The position numbers and the translations under genes were made by a program. A stretch of 64,000 nt of DNA from assembly GCA_965261255.1 (NCBI GenBank), contig CBDHCQ010000004.1, positions 2,790,001-2,854,000 of the forward strand, read 5' to 3'. Within the stretch, counting starts at the first letter, position 1. Every line of letters begins with the position of its first letter. The notes under the pieces were generated by a model. It was not told the DNA's origin, searched no databases, and was given only the letters and a program-made list of their open reading frames with translations. Below, piece after piece: positions 7,932-17,284 of the stretch. This stretch comes from Bin80 sp965261255. GTDB lineage: Bacteria > Bacteroidota > Rhodothermia > Rhodothermales > Bin80.

Positions 7932-9191
7932 ATGATTGACCGGGACGAAGTACTGCCAGCAGAGCCCGCTATATTTGGGAAAACACGGGCCTTCATGGCA
8001 CCCGGGGCCTTGATCAATGAGGCAAAAAGGGCCAACCTGTATCCCTATTTCCGTGCAATTTCGCGCAGTGAGGGGACAAGGGCATTCATTGACGGCCGTG
8101 AGCTCATCATGGCTGGATCAAATAATTATCTGGGTTTAACCAGTGATCCACGTGTGAAGGAGGCTGCCAATGATGCAATTGCCCGATATGGAACCGGTTG
8201 CACGGGCAGTCGATTTTTAAACGGTACGCTGGATATACACCTCGAACTGGAAGCTCGGCTGGCCGCCTTTATGCAAAAAGAGGCGTGTGTTCTGTTTTCT
8301 ACGGGGTACATGACGAACATGGGCGTGATTCAGGGGATCACGTCTAAAAACGATCTGATATTCTCGGACAAAGAGAACCATGCCTGCATTGTGGCCGGCA
8401 CTCAGGTGAGTGCAGCCGACACATGGCGTTACCGGCATTTTAATATGGCGCATTTGCGTCGTCTTCTCGAGAAAGCTGACGCAGAAAGGCCGGAATCTGA
8501 CAAACTCATCGTCACCGACGGTGTGTTCTCCATGAGTGGGCGAATTGCTCCGATACCCGAGCTGATCAAACTTGCAAACGAGTTTGACGCCGCGCTTATG
8601 CTAGACGATGCCCATGCAGTGGGGGTGATTGGCCCGGGCGGACGGGGCTCTGCTGCCTATTTTGGATTGAACAAAGAAGTACCTCTGACCACAGGGACAT
8701 TCTCAAAAAGTTTCTCCTCGCTGGGCGGGTTTGCAACCGGAGATCTCGATGTAATTGAGTATATCCGGCACATGGCGCCTGCGCACATCTTCAGTGCGTC
8801 TATGCCACCCAGTACAGTAGCAACCGTGCTCAAGTGCCTGGAAATTCTTCAGGAAGAGACCTGGCGGCTTGAACGCCTGTGGCAGATTTCGAACTATATG
8901 CGGGAGGGCTTCCGTGACGCTGGCTTTGATGTATGGACCAGTGAAGCCCCAATCATCCCCGTCGTAGTTGGCAACGAGATGATGTCCGCATTCCAGTTCT
9001 GGACTGACTTACTGGAAGCAGGTATCTTCGTGAATCCAATCGTACCGTGGCGCGGTGCTGTGCCTCGCGGCCTTACAATCATGCGTACATCTTACATGGC
9101 CACGCACACTGATGAGGATTTGGACTTCATCCTTGATGCATTCTGTCGCGTAGGCCGCAAGCACGGAGTGTTGGCCAGCTCTGTGGTATAG
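7932..9191 (+). CDS. spt: Serine palmitoyltransferase-like PLP enzyme (alpha-oxoamine synthase)
   Basis: Class II PLP-dependent enzyme expected to condense L-serine with an acyl thioester to 3-ketosphinganine, the first step of sphingolipid synthesis. Visible: SNNYLGLT (residues 63-70), GTGCTGSRFLNGT (substrate/PLP region, about 87-99), DDAHAVG with Asp225 and His228, and the Schiff-base lysine Lys259 in GTFSKSFSSLGG. The length (419) and N-terminal lead before the core fit SPT better than BioF or Kbl. No biotin or threonine-degradation genes are nearby. A GNAT acyltransferase starts five bases after its stop, a pairing consistent with ceramide formation. SPT over Kbl/BioF is an inference with good support. 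Confidence 0.82.
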   Translation: MIDRDEVLPAEPAIFGKTRAFMAPGALINEAKRANLYPYFRAISRSEGTRAFIDGRELIMAGSNNYLGLTSDPRVKEAANDAIARYGTGCTGSRFLNGTLDIHLELEARLAAFMQKEACVLFSTGYMTNMGVIQGITSKNDLIFSDKENHACIVAGTQVSAADTWRYRHFNMAHLRRLLEKADAERPESDKLIVTDGVFSMSGRIAPIPELIKLANEFDAALMLDDAHAVGVIGPGGRGSAAYFGLNKEVPLTTGTFSKSFSSLGGFATGDLDVIEYIRHMAPAHIFSASMPPSTVATVLKCLEILQEETWRLERLWQISNYMREGFRDAGFDVWTSEAPIIPVVVGNEMMSAFQFWTDLLEAGIFVNPIVPWRGAVPRGLTIMRTSYMATHTDEDLDFILDAFCRVGRKHGVLASSVV

Positions 9192-9195
9192 CAGT

Positions 9196-10341
9196 ATGTC
9201 AGGCACGCACTCATGTGTGATTCGCCCGGTCCAATCGCGGCGGAACCTGCGACGTTTTGTTCAATTCCCGTACGACCTGTACCGGAGCAACCCATTCTGG
9301 GTACCCCCGCTTCGCATGGATCAGTTTGAGGTCCTAAACCCACGCAAAAACCCATTCTTTGAGCATGGGCGGATGCAGCTGTTCCTCGCATTCGGTGCGG
9401 ACGGAAAGGTCGTGGGGCGGATCGCTGGCATCGTCAATGGTATGCATCTGGAAACTCACGACGATGAGGCTGGCTTTTTTGGGTTCTTCGAAACCGAAGA
9501 GCGCTTCGCAACTGCTGCCGCACTCCTGGACGCAGCAGCAGCCTGGCTTCGAGAGCAGGGAATGCACACCATGCGCGGACCGGTTAACCCTTCCTTGAAT
9601 GACCCTGCCGGCCTCCTGGTTGACGGATTCGACCGGATACCCGCAATAATGATGACTTACAACCCTTCATACTACAAGGACTACCTTGAGCGCTGGGGAT
9701 TGGTACGCGTCATGACTACATGGGCATACTACATTCACCGCAAGCACGTGGCAATTGACCGCATGAGACGCGGTGCAGCAATCGTTCATCGCCGCAATCC
9801 GGGTCTCTCATTGCGTACGCTTGACATGTCCCGCTTTGACGAAGAGGTGGCCACGATAAGGGAGATATACAATGACGCCTGGTCTGATAATTGGGGGTTT
9901 GTTCCTATCACAGATAGCGAGTTTGTACACTTGGCAAAGGCAATGAAGACTATCGTAGATCCAAGAATTTGCTTTTTTGTCGAACTAGATAGCAAGCCGG
10001 TGGGATTCACAATTTGTCTACCCGACATCAATCCTGCACTTCAGCGACTCTCAAACGGTCGGTTATTGCCATTCGGCTTAGCTAAACTGCTGATTTTGAC
10101 AAAATTCGCCGGCGTAGGCAATGTTCGTATGCCCCTCATGGGCGTACGTAAGGCATATCGCGGTCGTGCCCTTGACGTAATTCCGGTTCTTGAGACGATG
10201 GAACGAGGTCCAGGCTATGGTTACCAAAGCTGCGAGACCAGTTGGGTTCTCGACAATAATCATGTTCTCAAAAACCTGCTAAGCTCCATCAATGCGGTCG
10301 TGGATAAAGAATATGCCATCCTTGAAACATCTCTTGGTTGA
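9196..10341 (+). CDS. GNAT-superfamily acyltransferase, candidate bacterial ceramide synthase
   Basis: 381-residue soluble protein. The N-terminal part includes RNLRRFVQFPYDLY and a region ending in RGPVNPSLNDPAGLLVDGF. The C-terminal GNAT-like half carries PLMGVRKAYRGRALDVIPVL, where RGRAL resembles the acyl-CoA pyrophosphate loop, and then SWVLDNNHVL. Proteins of this size and pattern are annotated as N-acetyltransferases next to SPT genes. The GNAT-type ceramide synthase of Caulobacter is the functional precedent. It begins five bases after the SPT-like stop, so co-translation is likely. The acyl-transfer role in N-acylating sphinganine is inferred from context. Confidence 0.7.
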   Translation: MSGTHSCVIRPVQSRRNLRRFVQFPYDLYRSNPFWVPPLRMDQFEVLNPRKNPFFEHGRMQLFLAFGADGKVVGRIAGIVNGMHLETHDDEAGFFGFFETEERFATAAALLDAAAAWLREQGMHTMRGPVNPSLNDPAGLLVDGFDRIPAIMMTYNPSYYKDYLERWGLVRVMTTWAYYIHRKHVAIDRMRRGAAIVHRRNPGLSLRTLDMSRFDEEVATIREIYNDAWSDNWGFVPITDSEFVHLAKAMKTIVDPRICFFVELDSKPVGFTICLPDINPALQRLSNGRLLPFGLAKLLILTKFAGVGNVRMPLMGVRKAYRGRALDVIPVLETMERGPGYGYQSCETSWVLDNNHVLKNLLSSINAVVDKEYAILETSLG

Positions 10342-10441
10342 GATAACGGTCTCACAGTCATAACACCACTATTGAGGATCGTTGAGAACGAGCCCTGTCG
10401 GCTGCTCCCCTACACCGGCAAAGCAGTATAGTACTTCAAGT

Positions 10442-10990
10442 TTACCGGAACAGTCCTCTCGCCCAGCGCAGTGATGCATTGGCCATCACTGCCATAACAG
10501 CTGCTAGCGCGTCGTACAAAATATCCCGTACATCAAATACACGATCCGGTAGCGCCAGTTGGAGACACTCATCTACCAAACCGAGAATAGTCGTAGCCAT
10601 AACGACGACCACGAAGCTCGCGAAAATATTCCGATTAAATGCAGATCTCTCCAGTAGCGCTGCATAAATAAGCAGGGCAATGATACCATAAATGATCAGA
10701 TGCATACGTTCCTCCGGCTGTGCAATGCTCATGAGCGTGAAACCATAGACCACAGCGATCCCCACACCGGCGACGATCTCTGGCCATCTCGGCAGATTGG
10801 TCATGCCTTGCGTCAGCACGAAAACCAAAACCAGAAAACAGCCTGACAGAAATAGCCACGGCCCCCAACCGCTGGCTTCCAGTGGCTGGAGCAGATCCCT
10901 CACCACGCCAAGCGTCAAGTAGACTACAGATACAACCAACACAGCCCAAGCCCAAAGCCAGCGCTCGCGTCTGGAAACAAACAGACTCAT
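10442..10990 (-). CDS. VanZ-like family membrane protein
   Basis: 182 residues with about five hydrophobic segments. The VanZ-like signature is visible in two places: ERMHLIIYGIIALLIYAAL (about 93-112), where the H is the conserved histidine, and DECLQLALPDRVFDVRDILYDALAA near the C-terminus. In that stretch DE.LQ...P.R..D..D...D is the family fingerprint. VanZ-family proteins are integral membrane proteins of mostly unknown function; the founder affects teicoplanin resistance. It is monocistronic, converging with the acyltransferase gene. Confidence 0.8.
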   Translation of the reverse strand: MSLFVSRRERWLWAWAVLVVSVVYLTLGVVRDLLQPLEASGWGPWLFLSGCFLVLVFVLTQGMTNLPRWPEIVAGVGIAVVYGFTLMSIAQPEERMHLIIYGIIALLIYAALLERSAFNRNIFASFVVVVMATTILGLVDECLQLALPDRVFDVRDILYDALAAVMAVMANASLRWARGLFR

Positions 10991-11121
10991 GTTGCTTAAG
11001 ATTTTGGAAGGGGATTATATCTGAGTTTGGGGGAATACAACAGGTAAAATCTAGGTCCAGGTACACACAACTTTTTTGTCGTCAGCTTGCACGAATCTCT
11101 GCTTTAACGCATGCAAGACAA

Positions 11122-12153
11122 TCACTGGCTTACTGTATCATTGATGACCTGCAGCAGGCTGGTCACCGGGTCGCGTGTATCGTGTGCAATTTCCCAAATC
11201 ATCACACCAGGAAAACCATTCTCCACTACATATTGCGTCTTGTCAGCAATAGTCTGCCTACCGTTATAGTAAATATTTTCGACCCGGTCAGTACCGGGAG
11301 CATTCGGATATCGTGCAACAATGTCACGGTAAGCAACACCTTTGCCTCCATTGACATCAAAATCCCTGCCATAAAACGGCATACCGAGGATTATCTTGTC
11401 CGAGGGCCATTGACGGTAGTTGACCCAGTAGGCCAGACCGGTTGCAGAAGCATCTGACCCCCTCCCGATTGCTTGATCAAAAGAAGAATGGGGACCAGGT
11501 GCGGACCATGGTCCAGAAAAATCGTATCCCATCACATGCACATAATCAACCAGCGGATACACTTCATCATAATGCCTGCCGTACCAGTCTCCAGGGTAAA
11601 CATCAAGTGATATTCCCCAGCTGTCCAGCTCGCTTCGGAGCTCTTTCATTAATGACATAAAGGCAGCCTTTTCCGAGGCTATCGGATTATTGGCATCATC
11701 TTTATTCCATGCTTCCCAGTCAATATCAACCCCGTCGAGGCAGTTTTCAGCCAAGAACTGCCTCACGGTACGCACAAAATCTCCTCGAGCACTTTCATTC
11801 ACGGCAAAAACAGGGAAATTTGACGAGCCTGAGCCTCCGCCTACCGAAACATAGACCTCAACTCCATTTGCGTGGGCTGTCTGGACCAATGAGTCTAATC
11901 GGGAAAGATCTCCGACATCAAGCGATCCGTCAGTTCTCGGTATCGCAAACGCATAGATCACACGCGTAAGCATATCCCACCTTATTTGGGATATGGGTAA
12001 TACATCATGCTTGTAACCAGGATAAAAGCCAATGACCTGGTGCCCGGTGACCTTGCGGTCAAAATGGCAAGCCTGGTACGGTTCTTCCTCAACAGCAGAA
12101 GAGCAGCCTATTACCGCCAAAGCAAAAATACCAATAGCAACGGATGATTTCAT
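11122..12153 (-). CDS. GH18 family glycoside hydrolase lipoprotein
   Basis: Chitinase-fold (GH18) enzyme predicted to hydrolyse beta-1,4-linked GlcNAc-containing glycans outside the cytoplasm. From the ATG at 12153 it begins with a lipoprotein signal ending ALAVIGC (Cys17). An in-frame start 18 bases upstream is possible. The barrel shows QVIGFYPGYK (strand 1), YVSVGGGSGSSNFP (strand 3) and the catalytic DGVDIDWE (about residues 140-147, general acid Glu147). MGYDFSGPW and GVMIWEIAHD come later. All catalytic residues are present. It is one catalytic domain without carbohydrate-binding or type IX sorting modules. The substrate could be chitin or peptidoglycan fragments. Confidence 0.87.
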   Translation of the reverse strand: MKSSVAIGIFALAVIGCSSAVEEEPYQACHFDRKVTGHQVIGFYPGYKHDVLPISQIRWDMLTRVIYAFAIPRTDGSLDVGDLSRLDSLVQTAHANGVEVYVSVGGGSGSSNFPVFAVNESARGDFVRTVRQFLAENCLDGVDIDWEAWNKDDANNPIASEKAAFMSLMKELRSELDSWGISLDVYPGDWYGRHYDEVYPLVDYVHVMGYDFSGPWSAPGPHSSFDQAIGRGSDASATGLAYWVNYRQWPSDKIILGMPFYGRDFDVNGGKGVAYRDIVARYPNAPGTDRVENIYYNGRQTIADKTQYVVENGFPGVMIWEIAHDTRDPVTSLLQVINDTVSQ

Positions 12154-12410
12154 AACCCAGATATACGACAAGGAGAGTTATAAGCAATATTCAACATTCG
12201 ACCGCACCTTGGAATCGTTACAATACAAAAACCAATTACAACCTTTTTGGAAACTTACCCCGATCCTTAACCCAGCGACTTGTATACCTAGTCATGGTCG
12301 CACAAGTTTGCACAGTGGCGCTCACAGCACATGTAGCTCAGCTGTGGGTAATCTAGACAACCACGCAGGATCCCATTTAGGTGTCCAGCGCCAACTCATT
12401 CAAACGTGGC

Positions 12411-13016
12411 TTAAATAAGCTGGTCAAAAAACCGGGGGAGTATACCCGGTTCCAATACTATTGCCAGGAGCAACCCACCAATTGCACCCCCAAGGTGAGC
12501 TTCGTGGGCAATCCCAAATGATCTCCCGCTTTTCATAGCATAAATGCTTCCCGCTACAAACAGGAATGCAAAAATCACTGCCGGGACAGGCACCGCTGCA
12601 AAAATATAGATCAGATCATACGGAGCAAACAGTACATAGCAGAAGAGTACACCACTTATGGCCCCACTCGCCCCAACTGCATTATACCCACTGTTACCCC
12701 GATGCTGGAAATGTGTCAATGCATGTGCACACAAGAGTGCTCCCACATACAAAATCAGATAATCTGTGCTTCCCATACGCGCCTCCAGTGCTGGCCCGAA
12801 GAAGAACAAAGTGATCGCATTGAATGCCAAGTGCGTGAGCGAAACATGCACAAAACCACCGGTGATATAGCGGTATGGTTCCTTTGCGACTCGGGTCGGC
12901 CTAAATCCCAGTCGATCAATCAGCGTCGGGTCGGCAAAGAGTGCAAAGCCGCTTACCATGACAATAGATACAAGAAGCAGTATCGTCACGGGCGAGTCTG
13001 ATCCAAATAGTCCCAT
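12411..13016 (-). CDS. Rhomboid family intramembrane serine protease
   Basis: 201-residue polytopic protein with about six transmembrane helices. The catalytic dyad is visible: GASGAISG with Ser117 in the fourth helix, and His174 in AHEAHLGGAIGG of the sixth helix. HVSLTHLAFNAITLFFFGP in helix 2 is the rhomboid oxyanion/HxxxN region. It would cleave transmembrane substrates within the inner membrane. It starts three bases after the purQ stop, making it the last gene of yceI-purQ-rhomboid. Substrates cannot be predicted. Confidence 0.92.
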   Translation of the reverse strand: MGLFGSDSPVTILLLVSIVMVSGFALFADPTLIDRLGFRPTRVAKEPYRYITGGFVHVSLTHLAFNAITLFFFGPALEARMGSTDYLILYVGALLCAHALTHFQHRGNSGYNAVGASGAISGVLFCYVLFAPYDLIYIFAAVPVPAVIFAFLFVAGSIYAMKSGRSFGIAHEAHLGGAIGGLLLAIVLEPGILPRFFDQLI

Positions 13017-13019
13017 GGA

Positions 13020-13703
13020 TTAGATTTGCAGTAGGCTCCGGAACACTACCGCGCCGTCCCGACTACCCAGAGCATCTTCCGCAGCTCGCTCAGGGTGAGG
13101 CATCATGCCGAGCACGTTTCCAGCCCGGTTCACTATGCCCGCGATGTTATTGGCTGATCCATTGGGATTGGAATCCGGTGTGACCTCTCCGGCCGGTGAA
13201 GTATACCGGAACACAACCTGTCCGTTGCGCTCCAACTCTACCAACTCAGATGCCTCCGCGTAATAGTTACCCTCACCATGAGCAATAGGAATCCGCAAGA
13301 CCTGCCCCAATTCAGCACTGCGTGTATAGGGTACCTGTGTGTTGTCTATTCGTAGATGAACCCATGTGCAGGCAAATCGAACGGATGCATTACGAAGCAA
13401 TGCACCGGGCAGGAGTCCACATTCACACAGAACCTGAAAACCGTTGCAGATACCCAGGACAAGGCCACCACGCTCAGCAAAGCGTACGACGCTGTCCATT
13501 ATCAACGAAAAACGGGCAACCGCCCCAGCCCGCAAGTAATCTCCATAGGAAAAACCACCCGGCACAATAACCAAGTCTACAGGCGGTAATTCCCGCTCCT
13601 TATGCCAGATAAACTTGGTGTCGAGGCCAAAAACATGCCGCGCAACGTGGTAAGCGTCGTGGTCACAGTTTGAGCCCGGAAAAACAATGACGCCTACACG
13701 CAT
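13020..13703 (-). CDS. purQ: Phosphoribosylformylglycinamidine synthase subunit PurQ
   Basis: Glutamine amidotransferase subunit of the three-part FGAM synthase (PurL/PurQ/PurS) in de novo purine synthesis. 227 residues from the ATG at 13703; an upstream in-frame extension to 13799 runs into yceI and lacks family similarity. Class I amidotransferase features: IVFPGSNCDHD at the N-terminus, the nucleophile Cys86 in LGICNGFQ, and the His/Glu pair in MMPHPERA near the C-terminus. purS and purL are not adjacent, so the enzyme's other subunits are encoded elsewhere. Sits 11 bases after yceI and 3 bases before the rhomboid gene. Confidence 0.95.
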   Translation of the reverse strand: MRVGVIVFPGSNCDHDAYHVARHVFGLDTKFIWHKERELPPVDLVIVPGGFSYGDYLRAGAVARFSLIMDSVVRFAERGGLVLGICNGFQVLCECGLLPGALLRNASVRFACTWVHLRIDNTQVPYTRSAELGQVLRIPIAHGEGNYYAEASELVELERNGQVVFRYTSPAGEVTPDSNPNGSANNIAGIVNRAGNVLGMMPHPERAAEDALGSRDGAVVFRSLLQI

Positions 13704-13714
13704 CGATTTTCGGA

Positions 13715-14302
13715 TTAGTCCTTTATGACTTCCAATTCCAGTATGATCTCCACATTGTGCCCCACGATAAACCCTCCGGCCTCGGTCAACTGATCCCACG
13801 ACAGATTGTAATCCTTACGATTAATCGTCGTGCGTGCCTCAAACCCGGCGCGCTCAGAATCCCCCATTTTGCTCGTTCCCAGAAACTCGCTCTCCAGCGC
13901 AACCGACTGGGTAACATCTCTGATCGTAAGATCACCAACTAAATGAAAGTTGCTGCCCTCAATGTTGGTTACTTCTGTACTGGTGAAGGTTATATTCGGA
14001 AACTCTTCAGCTCCAAAAAAATCATCCGAACGCAAGTGGCCATCTCGACGATCATTGCCGGTGTCAATACTGCCTGCCTCAATCGTAGCACTGACTGTCA
14101 AGGTACTCAAATCAGTACCGTCCATAAGAATTTCTGCATCGTAATTAAGAAATTCACCCCGAACGTTGGAGATCCCCAAGTGACGTACCTTGAACCCAAC
14201 ATTGGAGTGTACCGCATCAATTGACCAAGACGTCGGATCCTCGGTGGGTACTGAGAAAGCCAGCAGGCAGAGCGAGACGCAAAGGAGTAAACGTGTTTTC
14301 AT
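13715..14302 (-). CDS. YceI-family secreted lipocalin-like protein
   Basis: 195 residues with a signal peptide (MKTRLLLCVSLCLLAFS) and the YceI fold. It carries WSIDAVHSNVGFKVRHLGISNV at the N-terminus, DGHLRSDDFFGAEEFPNITF in the middle, and GDLTIRDVTQSVALE and ARTTINRKDYNLSWD later. YceI proteins are periplasmic beta-barrels that bind polyisoprenoid-type lipids. It is the first gene of a leftward cluster with purQ and rhomboid and is divergent from the Bat operon. Family call is secure; ligand unknown. Confidence 0.92.
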   Translation of the reverse strand: MKTRLLLCVSLCLLAFSVPTEDPTSWSIDAVHSNVGFKVRHLGISNVRGEFLNYDAEILMDGTDLSTLTVSATIEAGSIDTGNDRRDGHLRSDDFFGAEEFPNITFTSTEVTNIEGSNFHLVGDLTIRDVTQSVALESEFLGTSKMGDSERAGFEARTTINRKDYNLSWDQLTEAGGFIVGHNVEIILELEVIKD

Positions 14303-14451
14303 TTCTACGAGGACAAATTTGGTTACAACAATCCAGCCGCTGGAACGTCATAGACTCCACTAGGATTCCCGAGGTGCCCACTATCCCGCTGCCCGGTTCA
14401 ACATTTTCCTTCTAAAATCGTTTTTACCCGCCCTGTGTGTTTTGGCCTCCC

Positions 14452-15327
14452 ATGATCCCACGTGAACTGTTCGCCAAAATTCGGCGAATTGAAATTCGTA
14501 CTAAAGGCTTGGTTAACAACGTTTTTGGGGGAGAATACCACTCAGCCTTCAAGGGTCGTGGCATTGAATTTTCGGAAGTACGCCCCTATCAGTTTGGGGA
14601 TGATATTCGAACAATTGACTGGAATGTGACTGCACGCACCGGAGACACCTTCGTCAAGATTTTTGAGGAAGAGCGAGAACAGACACTGTTGCTTGTTGTA
14701 GATATTTCTGGCTCTAGTGATTTTGGCAGCCGTGACAAATTCAAACGGGAGATCGCTGCCGAGATCTGCGCAATCCTAGGATTCAGTGCCATAAAGAACA
14801 ATGATAAGGTTGGCCTTTTGTTATTCTCTGATCAGGTTGAACTCTTTGTGCCCCCCAAAAGTGGACGACGGCACGTATTGCGCCTGATACGTGATCTGTT
14901 TGCGCACGAGCCCAGCTCTTCGGGTACGGCCATCCAGTCGGCTTTGGATCAAATCCTTCGCGTAATCAGGCGGAGATCAATCGTGTTACTGGTTAGTGAC
15001 TTTCTGGACGATGGCTTTGAAAAATCATTGCGCATGGTCTCTCGCCGACATGATACCGTTGCAGTGCAGCTGCAGGATCCCCGCGAGAAATCTCTCCCCT
15101 CCCTTGGACTGGTCACCTTATTCGATCCGGAAACCAATCGGGCGCAACTGCTGGATACGGGAAGTCGTGTAGTTCGGAAAGAGTTTCGCCAATCTTCTCT
15201 GGACAGAAATACACAACTTAAAGTACTTTTCCGACGTGCCCGGGTTGACCACGTCGAGATCCAATGTGGTGAAGACTTCGTTGACCCATTGGCAAAGTTC
15301 TTCCGTGCACGTGCACAGATTGCTTGA
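14452..15327 (+). CDS. DUF58 domain protein of the Bat operon
   Basis: First gene of the Bat operon. About 291 residues from the ATG at 14452; an in-frame GTG at 14437 is an alternative. It shows the DUF58 signature RPYQFGDDIRTIDWNVTART (about residues 44-63) and then a VWA-like fold with LLVVDISGSSDFGS, a metal-site-like motif. DUF58 proteins are normally encoded directly after a MoxR AAA ATPase, but none precedes it here: the upstream neighbour is the divergent yceI. The stop overlaps the next start as TGATG. Likely cytoplasmic, supporting assembly of the membrane VWA proteins. Confidence 0.88.
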   Translation: MIPRELFAKIRRIEIRTKGLVNNVFGGEYHSAFKGRGIEFSEVRPYQFGDDIRTIDWNVTARTGDTFVKIFEEEREQTLLLVVDISGSSDFGSRDKFKREIAAEICAILGFSAIKNNDKVGLLLFSDQVELFVPPKSGRRHVLRLIRDLFAHEPSSSGTAIQSALDQILRVIRRRSIVLLVSDFLDDGFEKSLRMVSRRHDTVAVQLQDPREKSLPSLGLVTLFDPETNRAQLLDTGSRVVRKEFRQSSLDRNTQLKVLFRRARVDHVEIQCGEDFVDPLAKFFRARAQIA

Positions 15328-16295
15328 TGAGGAGATTGTATTTGTGTGCCACACTTGCTGCTGCAGCTACCCTCTTTGCCGAAGTTGGCACACTTCAGGC
15401 CCAACGTGTGGAAGCGTACATTTCAGAGGACAGTGTTAATGTGGGCGATCGTTTTGCCCTTACGCTTGTTGCTATGCATGGGTTTGACGAGATGCCTTCA
15501 TTCCCAGGCATGGATTCTGCTTTTGGTGATATTACTCCCATCAGGCTCCTATCTGCCGGTACACGCCTATTGGACTCCGATGTGCGCTTGGATAGCGCCG
15601 TGTATGAGGTGACTACCTTTGCCTTGGACACGGCCCGCTTGGCGCCATTAGTCATTCGCTTTCCAGATAGCGATGTAACGGCCACAACACCAGCACAGGA
15701 ATTGCTTGTGATGTCCGTAGTTCCACAGGATGCCGAGGATATCCAGGGTATGGCGGCGCCGGTTGGATTTGGACGTCCACCGTGGCCATTCGTTCTTTTG
15801 GGGTTTGCCGTCCTGATTGCAGGCGCGTTGATCTGGTACATGATCTGGCGACACAACAATCCAAAAACTCTTCATATCGGTGAGCCCGAAGAGTACGCGC
15901 CCCCCGATCCTGCAACGGTGGCACTGGCGCGTCTTCGTGCGCTTGAAAATGCTCCCCTCGCTGAAAGAGCACAGGTCGAAGCATTTTACGTAGACTTGTC
16001 GGACATACTTCGCACGTACGTTGAAGACCGATTGCACATACTGGCCCTGGAATGTACAACCGGGGAACTTGTCCAGGCCCTAGTACATCCGAGCGTGCAG
16101 CATCAAGTGCCGTCTGGTATTCCGGGGCAACTGGAACGGGTCCTTTCTCTCGCAGATTTGGTCAAATTTGCGGATGTGACCCCCGCCGTAAATGAGGGAC
16201 GATCTGTGTTGAAGGAAGCGATAAAGATTATCAACCGTGTCGAGATCAAGTTTGACCAGCGCGCGGCCGGAGAAGATCTTTTTAAAGTTAGCTGA
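15327..16295 (+). CDS. DUF4381-like membrane protein of the Bat operon
   Basis: About 322 residues. An N-terminal signal sequence (LYLCATLAAAATLFAEV) precedes a periplasmic beta-rich domain of about 130 residues. One transmembrane helix (PFVLLGFAVLIAGALIWYMIW, about 155-175) follows, then a cytoplasmic helical domain with AFYVDLSDILRTYVEDRL and ECTTGELVQAL. This layout matches proteins found between DUF58 and BatA in Bacteroidota and resembles DUF4381. Start chosen at the ATG overlapping the DUF58 stop. Precise biochemical role unknown; context ties it to the BatABCDE complex. Confidence 0.75.
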   Translation: MRRLYLCATLAAAATLFAEVGTLQAQRVEAYISEDSVNVGDRFALTLVAMHGFDEMPSFPGMDSAFGDITPIRLLSAGTRLLDSDVRLDSAVYEVTTFALDTARLAPLVIRFPDSDVTATTPAQELLVMSVVPQDAEDIQGMAAPVGFGRPPWPFVLLGFAVLIAGALIWYMIWRHNNPKTLHIGEPEEYAPPDPATVALARLRALENAPLAERAQVEAFYVDLSDILRTYVEDRLHILALECTTGELVQALVHPSVQHQVPSGIPGQLERVLSLADLVKFADVTPAVNEGRSVLKEAIKIINRVEIKFDQRAAGEDLFKVS

Positions 16296-16300
16296 CTGTC

Positions 16301-17284
16301 ATGGAATTCACCCAGCCACAGTGGCTGTTTCTACTGGTTCTAGTCCCGCTCTACGGACTCTGGCAATGGTTCCGCAGGCAAGCTACCCCTGGCCTTACCT
16401 TCAGCAATCTGCGGGCCGCCCGTGATGCACCCCGTGGTCCTCGTGTTTATGCCATCGTGCTGCCTTCATTGCTGCGCATGGGAACATTAACCTTGTGCGT
16501 ACTTGCACTTGCCCGTCCGCAAGTACGCGAAGTAACACAGGAACGCTATGCCGAAGGTGTTGATATCGTTTTGGTTCTGGATACTTCTACTAGCATGCGA
16601 GCCGAAGATTTTCGACCAAACCGATTCGAGGCAGCCCGTGAAGTAGCCTCTGAGTTTGTCGCGGGGCGCGTGTCAGACCGGGTTGGGCTTATCGTGTTCG
16701 CGGCAAAAGCATACACACAGGCTCCGCTCACGCTGGATTATGCGTTCCTGCAAAGTATGCTGGAGGAAGTAGAAGTCGGGAGCATCCAGGATGGCACTGC
16801 AATTGGTACCGCGCTAGCTACCGCTGTCAACAGACTTAAGGATACCTCTGCGGAGAGCAAAGTTATCATTCTGCTTACGGATGGACAAAATAATCGAGGC
16901 GAGATTGATCCAGTAACCGCTTCCGAGGTTGCCGCAACCCTTGGAGTACGCGTCTATGCTATTGGGGTCGGCACCTATGGAGAGGCACCGTTCGTCTTTG
17001 ACCGCCCGTTTGGTGGAAGACAACGTCAAATGGTCCCTGTGGAAATTGATGAAGACATGCTGCGTTCAATTGCACAGGGAACTGGAGGACAGTATTTTCG
17101 GGCTACTGATGAGCAGGCACTCCGTGAGATCTACGAACAGATTGGCGAATTGGAGAAAAGCCAAATCGAAACGCGTATATATACAGACTACGAGGAACGT
17201 TACGTACGTTATCTATGGCCTGGGCTACTTCTGATCCTGATTGAGGTTTTGTTGAAAACAACCCTGCTCCGTCGCTTCCCCTAA
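16301..17284 (+). CDS. batA: BatA-type von Willebrand factor A membrane protein
   Basis: 327 residues: two N-terminal transmembrane helices (WLFLLVLVPLYGLWQW and LRMGTLTLCVLALARP), a VWA domain (about 88-285), and a C-terminal helix (LWPGLLLILIEVLLKTTLL). The metal-ion-dependent adhesion site is intact: DTSTS with Asp94, Ser96 and Ser98, and LLTDGQNN with the later aspartate. Bat proteins form a membrane complex linked to aerotolerance and stress survival in Bacteroides, with target unknown. The final base of the stop is the first base of the batB start codon. Confidence 0.92.
   Translation: MEFTQPQWLFLLVLVPLYGLWQWFRRQATPGLTFSNLRAARDAPRGPRVYAIVLPSLLRMGTLTLCVLALARPQVREVTQERYAEGVDIVLVLDTSTSMRAEDFRPNRFEAAREVASEFVAGRVSDRVGLIVFAAKAYTQAPLTLDYAFLQSMLEEVEVGSIQDGTAIGTALATAVNRLKDTSAESKVIILLTDGQNNRGEIDPVTASEVAATLGVRVYAIGVGTYGEAPFVFDRPFGGRQRQMVPVEIDEDMLRSIAQGTGGQYFRATDEQALREIYEQIGELEKSQIETRIYTDYEERYVRYLWPGLLLILIEVLLKTTLLRRFP

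Noticed and set aside
7932..9191. Annotation as glycine C-acetyltransferase or BioF
   Set aside because: No threonine dehydrogenase or biotin genes nearby, and the GNAT partner favours a sphingolipid role; still not excluded by sequence alone.
13704..13799. N-terminal extension of purQ
   Set aside because: It overlaps yceI and does not match PurQ; the ATG at 13703 gives the standard PurQ start.
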